The notes beneath the pieces are model-generated. The model made no database searches and had not been told where the DNA came from. It saw only the letters and a list, made by a program, of their open reading frames with translations. A stretch of DNA of 10,198 nucleotides, taken from assembly GCA_947441105.1 (NCBI GenBank), contig CANESN010000021.1:1-10198 (forward strand), given 5' to 3'. Shown one piece after another: positions 1 to 6,294 of this stretch (position 1 is the first letter of the stretch; each line of letters opens with the position of its first letter). The stretch is from Micrococcales bacterium. Lineage in GTDB: Bacteria; Actinomycetota; Actinomycetes; Actinomycetales; Microbacteriaceae. Both the position numbers and the translations under genes were made by a program.

Positions 1-753
1 CACCTGCCCGACGGTGTCGTTGGTGCCAACCGAGTGAGCAGCGGGATAGCGAACTCCTTCGGCATACAGGTAGCCGGCATAGACGCCATCTCCCGGAAGA
101 TAACCTTCCGCACTTCTAGAAATGTTTGCGGTCGGGAAGCCAAGGGTTCTACCAAGCTTTCGACCGTGCTCAACGATTCCGGTCACCTGGTGATTGCGTC
201 CGAGAAGCAAGCTCGCAACCTCGACCTTTCCAGCATCGAGAATCGCCCTTAGGTCAGTAGATGAGATTTTTCGACCGGCGGCCTGCACGTGCGCAACCTC
301 GCGCACTCTAAAACCAAACTGCGGACCGAAGTCCCTTAGATCATTTACAGTCCCGGTGCCGTGGCTTCCAAACCTAAAGCCTTCACCAACGAAGATCATC
401 TTCACACCGAGCGGGGTAATCACCTGCTCAATAAAGTCCTTTGGGCTGAGGTCTGCAAGCTCCTGTGTAAATGGCAGAGTCAATAGAATCTCTACCCCTG
501 CCTCGGTCATAAGTGCAGCCTTTTGTCTAGGCCCGATAACTGGCCGAGGGCAATTCTCGGGATCTAATAGAGCCTTTGGGTGACGATCGAAGGTGATGAC
601 AGCCGGCACCAAGCCGGCCTCCTCGGAATACTCCATTAGTTCGTGAATCAGCTGCTGGTGCCCAAGGTGAAGGCCATCAAACTTGCCAATGGCAATTGCT
701 GTGCCAGGGCTTGATTCAAGGTCGATTTCAGACGGGTTAGTTATTTCAAGCAT
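1..753 (-). CDS. ribF: Bifunctional riboflavin kinase / FAD synthetase RibF (3' end off the window)
   Basis: Converts riboflavin to FMN (C-terminal flavokinase) and FMN to FAD (N-terminal adenylyltransferase) in the cytoplasm. Reading the minus strand from the ATG at 753 gives 251 uninterrupted codons to the window edge; the family is about 310-330 residues, so roughly 60-80 residues are missing. The nucleotidyltransferase motifs are visible: GKFDG at 23-27 and HLGH at 29-32, VGEGFRFG at 122-129, ISSTDLR at 163-169. The kinase domain begins near 190 with GRTLGFPTAN (201-210), whose Thr-Ala-Asn binds Mg-nucleotide in this family, then GVYAG (223-227). The usual Asn-Pro-Thr motif reads Asn-Asp-Thr here (245-247). 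The start is supported by AGGAAG at 763-758, four bases upstream. It overlaps the preceding membrane-protein gene by 8 bases (ATGCTTGA), so the two are probably translationally coupled. Identity is certain; only the C-terminus is unseen. Confidence 0.97.
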   Translation of the reverse strand, partial: MLEITNPSEIDLESSPGTAIAIGKFDGLHLGHQQLIHELMEYSEEAGLVPAVITFDRHPKALLDPENCPRPVIGPRQKAALMTEAGVEILLTLPFTQELADLSPKDFIEQVITPLGVKMIFVGEGFRFGSHGTGTVNDLRDFGPQFGFRVREVAHVQAAGRKISSTDLRAILDAGKVEVASLLLGRNHQVTGIVEHGRKLGRTLGFPTANISRSAEGYLPGDGVYAGYLYAEGVRYPAAHSVGTNDTVGQV

Positions 754-1132
754 TGCGCTTCCTAAGCCAGAGCAATCCAAGTATTGGAAGCAGTAGCGGG
801 ATAAAGGCATAACCCGCACCGAAATTCGACCAAACCGAAGGATGGGCAAAATACTGCGGCAAAGCCAAACTCAGCGACCCAACAGCTATCACACCCACAA
901 GTTCAAACCAGATCGTAAACAAAGCTACGCGCTGCCACTTTGGCTCCGGCTTTGAAAGCGAGTAGGTGGCCAGCAAATAGACCACGGCTGAGATTGCAGA
1001 GAGCGAATATGCCAGCGGAGCTTGGTCAAACTCACGAATTAGCTGGTAGCTAGCCCTAGCGGTAGCGGAGACTGCAAAGACTGCGTAGATAGCAATCAAC
1101 ACTCTTCCGACACCCAAGGATTGTTTTGGCAC
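746..1132 (-). CDS. Small four-helix integral membrane protein upstream of ribF, function unknown
   Basis: A 128-residue protein with four hydrophobic segments, at roughly 10-25, 38-60, 70-92 and 106-124, and a basic C-terminus (LRKRNA), so it should sit in the cytoplasmic membrane. I see no catalytic motif. The segment around 34-45 (EFDQAPLAYSLS) and the pattern WSNFGAGYAF before helix 4 resemble, from memory, a conserved actinobacterial membrane protein encoded just before ribF; no function is established that I know of. The start is a GTG without a Shine-Dalgarno sequence. A TANNNT element (TACACT, 1144-1139) lies exactly at -12 to -7 from it, which suggests a leaderless message. The stop overlaps the ribF start by 8 bases. 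The gene begins 20 bases after the PstS-like lipoprotein gene. Real gene: confident. Exact start: moderately sure. Confidence 0.8.
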   Translation of the reverse strand: MPKQSLGVGRVLIAIYAVFAVSATARASYQLIREFDQAPLAYSLSAISAVVYLLATYSLSKPEPKWQRVALFTIWFELVGVIAVGSLSLALPQYFAHPSVWSNFGAGYAFIPLLLPILGLLWLRKRNA

Positions 1133-1138
1133 CGGATA

Positions 1139-1144
1139 AGTGTA
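1139..1144 (-). promoter_or_regulatory. Possible -10 element for leaderless transcription into the membrane-protein/ribF pair
   Basis: TACACT fits the actinobacterial TANNNT -10 consensus and ends six bases before the GTG at 1132. That spacing puts the transcription start on the start codon. The GTG has no Shine-Dalgarno sequence, as expected for a leaderless gene. No convincing -35 is visible; it would fall in the last codons of the lipoprotein gene. This is inferred from spacing only. Confidence 0.35.
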
Positions 1145-1152
1145 ATTGAGAG

Positions 1153-2205
1153 CTACTGAGTTACCTCAGCATCGAGGTCGATGCTTGGGTTTCCAGCATC
1201 AATCAGAGCTGCGGCTGCGATTCGGATGTGCTCCGGTAGCGGAGATGAGACACCGGTGGCGACTACACCCTGGGCATCAAGACGCAGAAGGTAACGGGCG
1301 GTATTGCGAAGATCTACAGTGTCCTCACCGCAAAGACCCATCTTGATGGCATAAACAGGAGCGTATGGCACCAGAGCATCTACGGCACCCAGAAGCGGCT
1401 TCACTTCGTTTTCCTTGTTGTAGACAAAGTTCACGGTTTGCGCATCTAGGTCTTTGACCACATCAACCTGCGTACCTGCGGTCTGAATCAAACGAGCATC
1501 AGGAACCACGACACTTGCCAGATCTCCAGGAATGGTTGCGATATTCGCCAGTGGGTAACCGGTTGTTAGCGTGCTCGAAAAAGCAGTGATTCGAATCTCG
1601 CCGTCTGCCAGGGCGTAAAGCCTCTCAGACTCCAGACCTGGAGAATCTTCGATAAAACTCAAGTCGAGATCCGCCCCGATCTCGCCTTCTAGCCATGTCT
1701 CCATGGCATCTCTAGCAGGGCCTAGCGCAGATGGTGAAACAACAATTTCCTGGTCGGGCAAGATCGCGTATTCATTCAGCGCGACCATAGCTGGGTCTGA
1801 CCAGTTGGTAATTGCGCCAGAGAAGATTCCGGCAAGCGTCGGCGCATCAAGAGTGAGCTCGTAGTTATCGCCGACCATGAAGGAAATCACCGCTGCATCC
1901 ATCGCTACCGGCACGGTTAGGAACGGCTCGCATTTGAAGGACTCGTGATCGGTTATTTGAATGCCGCTTGCGGCCTCTTCAACTATGTTCAGGCTAATTG
2001 CACAGGCGTTGGTAATGCTGTCATTCCAGAAGCTTGAGACATCAAGCACAGACTCTGTGACCGAAACGTCTACAGCACTCTCGGGGCAGACCACGGTTCG
2101 TTCTGCCAACTCAACCAAAAGGGAGTCAGGCATTGGAGGGTCGCAGGCTGTCAAGGTTGCCAGGATTGCTCCCGACAGTGCGATTGCAGAAACTAAGCGG
2201 CGCAT
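1153..2205 (-). CDS. Divergent PstS-like substrate-binding lipoprotein lacking the phosphate-pocket motif
   Basis: A 350-residue exported lipoprotein. The signal peptide (RR near the start, hydrophobic 7-17) ends in the lipobox LTAC at 18-21, so Cys21 should be lipidated and the protein held on the outer face of the membrane. The fold is probably the two-lobed phosphate-binding-protein type: IFSGAITNWSDP at 127-138 matches the PstS signature (IYLGKITKWND in the neighbouring PstS). However, the region that aligns with the phosphate-binding RSDGSGTT reads SPSALGPA (157-164), so the Arg, Asp, Ser and Thr ligands are gone. The protein is also unusually acidic and has extra cysteines (40, 68, 92 and one near 295). 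It follows pstS after a 37-base hairpin. GGAGG at 2219-2215 precedes the ATG. It may bind another ligand, dock PstS to the transporter, or serve as a sensor; none of this is shown. Family assignment is fairly sure, phosphate binding doubtful. Confidence 0.82.
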   Translation of the reverse strand: MRRLVSAIALSGAILATLTACDPPMPDSLLVELAERTVVCPESAVDVSVTESVLDVSSFWNDSITNACAISLNIVEEAASGIQITDHESFKCEPFLTVPVAMDAAVISFMVGDNYELTLDAPTLAGIFSGAITNWSDPAMVALNEYAILPDQEIVVSPSALGPARDAMETWLEGEIGADLDLSFIEDSPGLESERLYALADGEIRITAFSSTLTTGYPLANIATIPGDLASVVVPDARLIQTAGTQVDVVKDLDAQTVNFVYNKENEVKPLLGAVDALVPYAPVYAIKMGLCGEDTVDLRNTARYLLRLDAQGVVATGVSSPLPEHIRIAAAALIDAGNPSIDLDAEVTQ

Positions 2206-2224
2206 TTACTTTCCCTCCAAATGG

Positions 2225-2261
2225 AACATCTGGGGCACGGAATTACCGCACCCCAGATGTT
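2225..2261 (-). terminator. Long intercistronic hairpin after pstS (terminator, attenuator or mRNA stabiliser)
   Basis: In the minus-strand transcript AACATCTGGGG (2261-2251) pairs perfectly with CCCCAGATGTT (2235-2225). The stem continues inward through U-G, G-U, C-G, G-C and G-C pairs to a five-base loop (UAAUU), giving 16 pairs. Only a weak U stretch follows (TTCCATTTGG), then the Shine-Dalgarno sequence of the lipoprotein gene, so it is not a textbook terminator. It more likely caps the pstS message against 3' decay and lets a fraction of transcription through, which would give much PstS and little lipoprotein. A 5'-end stabiliser role is also possible if the TAAAAT element just upstream is a promoter. 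Confidence 0.75.
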
Positions 2262-2268
2262 TTGAATC

Positions 2269-2276
2269 ATTTTATA
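2269..2276 (-). promoter_or_regulatory. Possible -10 element before the lipoprotein gene
   Basis: TATAAAAT at 2276-2269 contains two overlapping TANNNW hexamers just after the pstS stop codon. The predicted transcription start (about 2262) coincides with the first base of the hairpin at 2261. No clear -35 is visible; it would lie in the end of pstS. AT-rich spacer sequence can mimic this motif, so the call is weak. Confidence 0.25.
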
Positions 2277-2281
2277 TTGTT

Positions 2282-3298
2282 TTAGTCGACCTTGGAAACC
2301 AGCTTCAGAGCGGTGGTCTGGAACTTTCCAGATAGCGCTACGTAACCGACAGCTGCAGCCTTTGAAGGTGCACAGTCCTTGATGAAGTAGGTCAGGTACT
2401 CGCGAACAGCGTCAGCCTTCGCGGTGCCAGCCTTGGTTGGAGCGATTCCGTAAGAAACTAGCGACAGGTTGTAAGCGCCGTTTAGCTTCTTGTTGTAGTC
2501 GAATACAACCTCACCGGTGGCCTTCATCGAGGTAGCCTCAATGAATGCCTTAGAGTTTGCGATGGTTGGCTTTAGGAACTGGCCGGCACCGTTCTGTAGG
2601 TGTGCGATTGGTAGAGCGTTCTTGTTTGCATCCGCAAGGTCGATGTAACCGAAAGAGTTAGCGGTCGACTTGATGGTGGTTGCAACAGCAGAGTTACCGC
2701 TGGCACCAACACCGACAACACCAGTTGCTGCAGTCTTGAATGCGTCGCTGAATGCCCATGCGCTGCCAGCTACCTGCTTTAGGTAGTTGGTGAAGTTAGC
2801 GGTGGTACCAGAGCCGTCCGAACGGTAAACCGGGGTGATGGTCGCGTCTGGAAGAAGAGCCTTTGCACTCTTGTTCAAGTCGACAATCGCCTTGTCGTTC
2901 CACTTGGTGATCTTGCCCAGGTAGATGTCGCTGATCACTGCTGCGGTTAGGTTTAGGCGGGTAAGGCCTGCGATGTTGTAAGAGATAGCAATTGGTCCAC
3001 CGAGTAGAGGTACGTAGGTGAAGTTCTTTGGCTTGACTTCAGAAGGCTTGAAAATGATGTCAGATCCACCGAAGTCGCTAACGCCTTTCGAGTAGTCCGA
3101 ACGGCCAGTGGTTGAACCCTTGGAAACGTAAGTCACTTGGTGCGCGGTGTACGCAGCGGCACACTCGGTCTGAAGTGAAAGGGTGTAGCTAGCACCGGTA
3201 CCGGTGATGGTCTCTGCCATTGCAGCTGATCCGCCAAAAGCGGTTGCTGCGATTAGCGCTGCACCAGCGGAAATGCTGGCAATCTTGCTCAAACGCAT
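2282..3298 (-). CDS. pstS: Phosphate-binding protein PstS (secreted, no lipobox)
   Basis: The extracytoplasmic receptor of the Pst ABC importer; it captures inorganic phosphate and delivers it to PstC/PstA. It has 338 residues. A Sec signal peptide ends at AMA-E (28/29). The mature protein shows the phosphate ligands of the family: GTGASY at 33-38, GSTTG near 61-65, GGSD at 77-80 and RSDGSGTT at 159-166. The R159/D161/S163 spacing matches R135/D137/S139 of the E. coli protein. IYLGKITKWND lies at 125-135. There is no cysteine in the signal-peptide region (first Cys is 46), so it is not a lipoprotein, unlike many Gram-positive PstS proteins. Cys46 and the Cys in DCAPSK near the C-terminus could form a disulfide. 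AGGAG (3308-3304) lies five bases before the ATG. The gene has its own PHO box and promoter after pstB. Function is certain; the anchoring mode is open. Confidence 0.96.
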   Translation of the reverse strand: MRLSKIASISAGAALIAATAFGGSAAMAETITGTGASYTLSLQTECAAAYTAHQVTYVSKGSTTGRSDYSKGVSDFGGSDIIFKPSEVKPKNFTYVPLLGGPIAISYNIAGLTRLNLTAAVISDIYLGKITKWNDKAIVDLNKSAKALLPDATITPVYRSDGSGTTANFTNYLKQVAGSAWAFSDAFKTAATGVVGVGASGNSAVATTIKSTANSFGYIDLADANKNALPIAHLQNGAGQFLKPTIANSKAFIEATSMKATGEVVFDYNKKLNGAYNLSLVSYGIAPTKAGTAKADAVREYLTYFIKDCAPSKAAAVGYVALSGKFQTTALKLVSKVD

Positions 3299-3329
3299 TG
3301 TTTCTCCTTTTAGAAAGTCTGGATGACGG

Positions 3330-3335
3330 ATTGTA
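3330..3335 (-). promoter_or_regulatory. Candidate -10 element of the pstS promoter
   Basis: TACAAT fits TANNNT and is close to TATAAT. It lies about 32 bases downstream of the PHO box and would start a message near 3323, with a 5' leader of about 25 bases that carries the AGGAG ribosome site. GGGTTA (3358-3353) is at the -35 distance but is a poor -35, as is common in activator-dependent promoters. A second weak candidate, GTTAAT (3356-3351), lies closer to the PHO box. Confidence 0.45.
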
Positions 3336-3367
3336 TTCTCGAGTTCCAGGATTAACCCACCCTGTTC

Positions 3368-3389
3368 AGCAGGTTAACCAATGGTGAAC
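3368..3389 (-). promoter_or_regulatory. PHO box before pstS (two abutting 11-base direct repeats)
   Basis: On the minus strand GTTCACCATTG (3389-3379) is followed without a gap by GTTAACCTGCT (3378-3368). Tandem 11-base units beginning GTTCACC are the PhoP-binding PHO-box pattern known from Streptomyces and related actinobacteria. The site starts two bases after the pstB stop codon, so pstS is probably induced by phosphate starvation independently of readthrough from pstB. The regulator genes (phoP/phoR, phoU) are not in the window. Confidence 0.78.
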
Positions 3390-3390
3390 A

Positions 3391-4167
3391 TCAACCAAAT
3401 CGTCCATTTACATACTCGTTTGTACGGTCGTCCTTTGGACGCATAAAGACATTCTCAGTGGTGTCAAATTCGACAACCTCGCCTGGGTTTCCGTTCTCGG
3501 AAAGGAAGAATGCTGTCGAGTCAGCAACGCGCTGAGCCTGTTGCATGTTGTGGGTAACGATGACGATGGTCATGTTCTCCTTCAGCTCCAGGATGGTCTC
3601 CTCGATGCGGCGAGTGGATCCTGGGTCAAGAGCCGAACAAGGCTCGTCCATCAATAGCACATTCGGGTCCATGGCCAATGATCTTGCGATGCATAGACGC
3701 TGCTGCTGGCCACCGGAGAGCGATAGTGCAGGCTCAGAAAGACGGTCCTTGACTTCGTTCCACATCGACGCGCGCTGGAGCGACGTCTCAACCAATCCAT
3801 CGCCATCCTCAATCTTGCGACCTGAGAGCTTTAGGCCGGACAGGATGTTCTCCCTGATTGTCATAGTAGGAAACGGGTTTGGCTTCTGGAACACCATGCC
3901 GATGTTGATGCGAACATTCACCGGGTCCACCGCCTGAGCGTAAATGTCCTCGCCGTTTAGCAAAACTTGACCGCTGAGGCCAGCGCTTGGGATGAGCTCG
4001 TGCATGCGGTTCAGGGTGCGGATAAAGGTTGACTTACCGCAACCGGATGGTCCGATTAGCGCGGTGACGTGATTGTTCTGGAACTGCAAGGAGACATCAC
4101 GCAGAACGTGGCGCTCACCAAACCAAACATTGATATCCTTGGTCTCTAGGTGATTGAGGTTGCTCAT
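3391..4167 (-). CDS. pstB: Phosphate import ATP-binding protein PstB
   Basis: The cytoplasmic ATPase of the Pst phosphate importer; two copies drive transport through PstC/PstA. It has 258 residues, normal for the family, with every ABC motif intact: Walker [10 protein letters not shown] at 39-47, Q-loop Gln94 in FQKPNPFP, signature LSGGQQQR at 150-157, Walker B LLMDEP with Asp174/Glu175, D-loop ALDP at 179-182, and switch His206 in THN. The FQKPNPFP form and the C-terminal NEYVNGRFG are typical of PstB and not of other ABC ATPases. The ATG shares one base with the pstA stop codon (TAATG) and has AGGAG upstream, so it is translationally coupled to pstA. Nothing is degenerate. Confidence 0.97.
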   Translation of the reverse strand: MSNLNHLETKDINVWFGERHVLRDVSLQFQNNHVTALIGPSGCGKSTFIRTLNRMHELIPSAGLSGQVLLNGEDIYAQAVDPVNVRINIGMVFQKPNPFPTMTIRENILSGLKLSGRKIEDGDGLVETSLQRASMWNEVKDRLSEPALSLSGGQQQRLCIARSLAMDPNVLLMDEPCSALDPGSTRRIEETILELKENMTIVIVTHNMQQAQRVADSTAFFLSENGNPGEVVEFDTTENVFMRPKDDRTNEYVNGRFG

Positions 4168-5249
4168 TATTTCTTTCTCCTCTTTGGCTTTGAGCCGACG
4201 CGAGTGGCTGAAGCTACACGCGCTCCGACGAACAGGATTCCAACAAAGATCAACAGCACAAGAGCTGCTCCCCAGGCACGCTGCAAGCTTGTTGCATCTC
4301 CTAGGTATAGGAAGTTGTAGATGTAGGTAGGCAGGGTTGCCATTCCGCCTGCCAATGGGTTCGCGTTGGTTTCGTTGGCAATGACCGCAGTCAAGATCAG
4401 CGGAGCCGTCTCACCAATGATTCGAGCCACACCCAAAAGCACAGCGGTTACGATTCCAGACTTCGCAGCTGGAAGAGTAACCATGAAGAATGCCTTGTAG
4501 CTTGGAGCGCCCAGAGCTAGCGCTCCGTTGCGCAGTTCACTCGGAACCAAACGCAGCGATTCTTCGGCAACACGCGAGATGGTAGGAAGCATTAGCGGGA
4601 TAAGCGAAAGCGATGCCATGACGCCCACCTGGCTAGACCAGCCGCTAACAATCAACATTGAGTAGATGAACAGACCCGCCACAACCGAAGGCAAACCAGC
4701 TAGGGCCTGTAGCAAAGTGCGCACTACCCCCCTGGCACCGTCGCGAGTCTCGGTTAGGTAAACAGCGGTTGCAATAGCCAGCGGAACTGTAATGACGGTC
4801 GTGATTCCGGTAATGATTACGGAACCAAGAATCGCGTGACCCGCTCCACCAATCTCAAGTCCGGTTGTTCCGGTGATGTAGCGATTGTTTTGGTAGATAA
4901 AGTGCGGTGAAAGCGCGGCCGCGCCTTCGGAGATAACGCTCCAGATAACCGATGCTAAAAGCACCAGCACGAAGGTCGAGAAGAAGAAGGTGACGACCAT
5001 TAATAGGCCATCGTTGACGCCCTTGCGACCGTAGGAGTAAAAACCTGCCCATGCACCAAAGGCCAACTGAATCGGCAAGAAGATTGTTAACAGTGCCGCC
5101 ATGAAGTCAAGCTGCAACCCAAGCCAAGCCGCCACAAAGATTGCTGCTGGAACCAAAGATGTGATCCAAGAGGCAAAACGAACCCGGCTTCCCAGCTTCT
5201 CCCAGGGAGCAGCGTTCTTTGGTCTTGGCTGTGCAAGTGTGTCGGTCAT
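4167..5249 (-). CDS. pstA: Phosphate ABC transporter permease PstA
   Basis: One of the two membrane subunits forming the phosphate channel, in the cytoplasmic membrane. It has 360 residues from the ATG at 5249. That start overlaps the pstC stop as ATGA and has GGAGG (5259-5255) five bases upstream; a TTG at 5261 would lie on this ribosome site and is rejected. The core permease domain spans roughly 136-345 and contains the coupling-loop region [10 protein letters not shown] (238-247) followed by RIIGETAPL (276-284), characteristic of PstA. The first 110 residues add two or three hydrophobic segments (about 27-45, 49-72 and 82-106), making it longer than the roughly 290-300-residue E. coli type; long forms occur in actinobacteria. 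The very basic tail SKPKRRKK should be cytoplasmic. Confidence 0.95.
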   Translation of the reverse strand: MTDTLAQPRPKNAAPWEKLGSRVRFASWITSLVPAAIFVAAWLGLQLDFMAALLTIFLPIQLAFGAWAGFYSYGRKGVNDGLLMVVTFFFSTFVLVLLASVIWSVISEGAAALSPHFIYQNNRYITGTTGLEIGGAGHAILGSVIITGITTVITVPLAIATAVYLTETRDGARGVVRTLLQALAGLPSVVAGLFIYSMLIVSGWSSQVGVMASLSLIPLMLPTISRVAEESLRLVPSELRNGALALGAPSYKAFFMVTLPAAKSGIVTAVLLGVARIIGETAPLILTAVIANETNANPLAGGMATLPTYIYNFLYLGDATSLQRAWGAALVLLIFVGILFVGARVASATRVGSKPKRRKK

Positions 5250-6220
5250 AGCTTCCTCCAAGGCTGAGCCTTAGCAACGATGTAAGAGGCGATCGTGTTG
5301 ACAATCAAAGTCACTACGAACAGCACCACACCGGCGGCGAGTAGGGCAGAAAGTTCGGTGTCTAGCGCTTCGTTGAATCGAGCTAGCACCAGCGATGCGA
5401 CCGCACCACCGGATGGCTCAAGAATCTTGAACCAGTTGAAATCGTCGAAGGTTAGGTTCAGTACGAAGAAGATTGCCACGGTCTCACCCATAGCACGCCC
5501 AAGAGCCAAAAGCACTCCACCGACGATTCCGCCGGATGCGGTAGGCAGAATCACCTTGCGGAAGATGGACTCCCTGGTGCCACCAAGAGCCATTGCACCC
5601 TTGATGATTTCCTGATCCATCTGAGAGAAGATCTCTCGGGTGATCGAAGCGATAATCGGCACGATCATTACAGCAATTACTAGCGATGCAATAAATGGCG
5701 AGCGCAGGAAGATGTCCACCGCGTTGCTGAAAATTGGGATAAAGCCGAGTGCCTCGCTTAGCATCCTTCCCCATTCGGCAGCTACCGGGGAGAAGACACC
5801 CAAGCCCCATAGTCCGATCACGATCGAAGGGATGGCGGCCAACAGGTCAACGACTACGGTTGCCACCTTGGCCAAACGCTCAGGCGCAATGAACGAGATG
5901 AAATAGGAAATTGAAATGGCCATCGGAACTGCAAGTGCCACACCAATTGCGGCGATAAGGAGTGATCCATAAAGCATTGGCCCCAGGTGGAAAATCTGTG
6001 GGTCAGTGGTTGAGTTCCAGCCCGCTCCAAAGATGAAGTTCACCACGCCTTGAGATTCAAAAGCCGGCCAGGCGCGAAGCATCAAGAAGAACAGAATTGC
6101 GGCTACCAAAACGAATGAGGAATAGCCGGCTGCCTTGGCAACCGCAAAGAACACTTTGTCCGCGGTGCGAGATGGCTTGCTGCGCAGCTTTAGGCGCTTT
6201 GGCGCGACATCATTTGACAT
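5246..6220 (-). CDS. pstC: Phosphate ABC transporter permease PstC
   Basis: The partner of PstA in the phosphate channel. From the ATG at 6220 it has 324 residues, with a basic cytoplasmic N-terminus (about residues 8-22) and six hydrophobic segments from about 33 onward. The coupling loop EIIKGAMALGGTRE (204-217) and GRAMGETVA (241-249) are diagnostic for PstC. The start is uncertain. A GTG at 6256 would add 12 residues, but it lies only four bases from the PHO box and lacks a Shine-Dalgarno sequence; it would work only as a leaderless start using TAACCT inside the PHO box as -10. The ATG at 6220 has a weak GAGA ribosome site and leaves room for a promoter, so I prefer it. pstC leads the pst operon, and its stop overlaps the pstA start by 4 bases. 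Confidence 0.94.
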   Translation of the reverse strand: MSNDVAPKRLKLRSKPSRTADKVFFAVAKAAGYSSFVLVAAILFFLMLRAWPAFESQGVVNFIFGAGWNSTTDPQIFHLGPMLYGSLLIAAIGVALAVPMAISISYFISFIAPERLAKVATVVVDLLAAIPSIVIGLWGLGVFSPVAAEWGRMLSEALGFIPIFSNAVDIFLRSPFIASLVIAVMIVPIIASITREIFSQMDQEIIKGAMALGGTRESIFRKVILPTASGGIVGGVLLALGRAMGETVAIFFVLNLTFDDFNWFKILEPSGGAVASLVLARFNEALDTELSALLAAGVVLFVVTLIVNTIASYIVAKAQPWRKL

Positions 6221-6260
6221 GTTCTCTAGCGTGGAGTCTGTGGGTTGAATTTCCACGAAC

Positions 6261-6282
6261 AGAAGGTTAACGAAAGGTTAAC
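6261..6282 (-). promoter_or_regulatory. PHO box before pstC (two abutting 11-base direct repeats)
   Basis: On the minus strand GTTAACCTTTC (6282-6272) is followed directly by GTTAACCTTCT (6271-6261); the units share their first nine bases. A third partial unit starting GTTC may follow at 6260. The 11-base period and GTTAACC core match the actinobacterial PHO-box pattern and the site before pstS. It fills most of the 38-base gap between the upstream membrane-protein gene and pstC (GTG reading), or of the 74 bases to the preferred ATG. It probably binds the phosphate-starvation regulator PhoP. Confidence 0.78.
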
Positions 6283-6294
6283 TACGAGCGAGAG

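Noticed and set aside
194..583. Plus-strand open frame of 129 codons opposite ribF
   Set aside because: It lies wholly within the antisense of a gene with intact family motifs and shows no recognisable domain.
1156..1169. Small hairpin CTGAG-GTAA-CTCAG at the end of the lipoprotein gene
   Set aside because: Only five pairs and no U tract; the GNRA-like loop is probably chance.
3545..3937. Plus-strand 130-codon frame opposite pstB
   Set aside because: Antisense of a fully intact ABC ATPase gene, with no domain or ribosome site supporting it.
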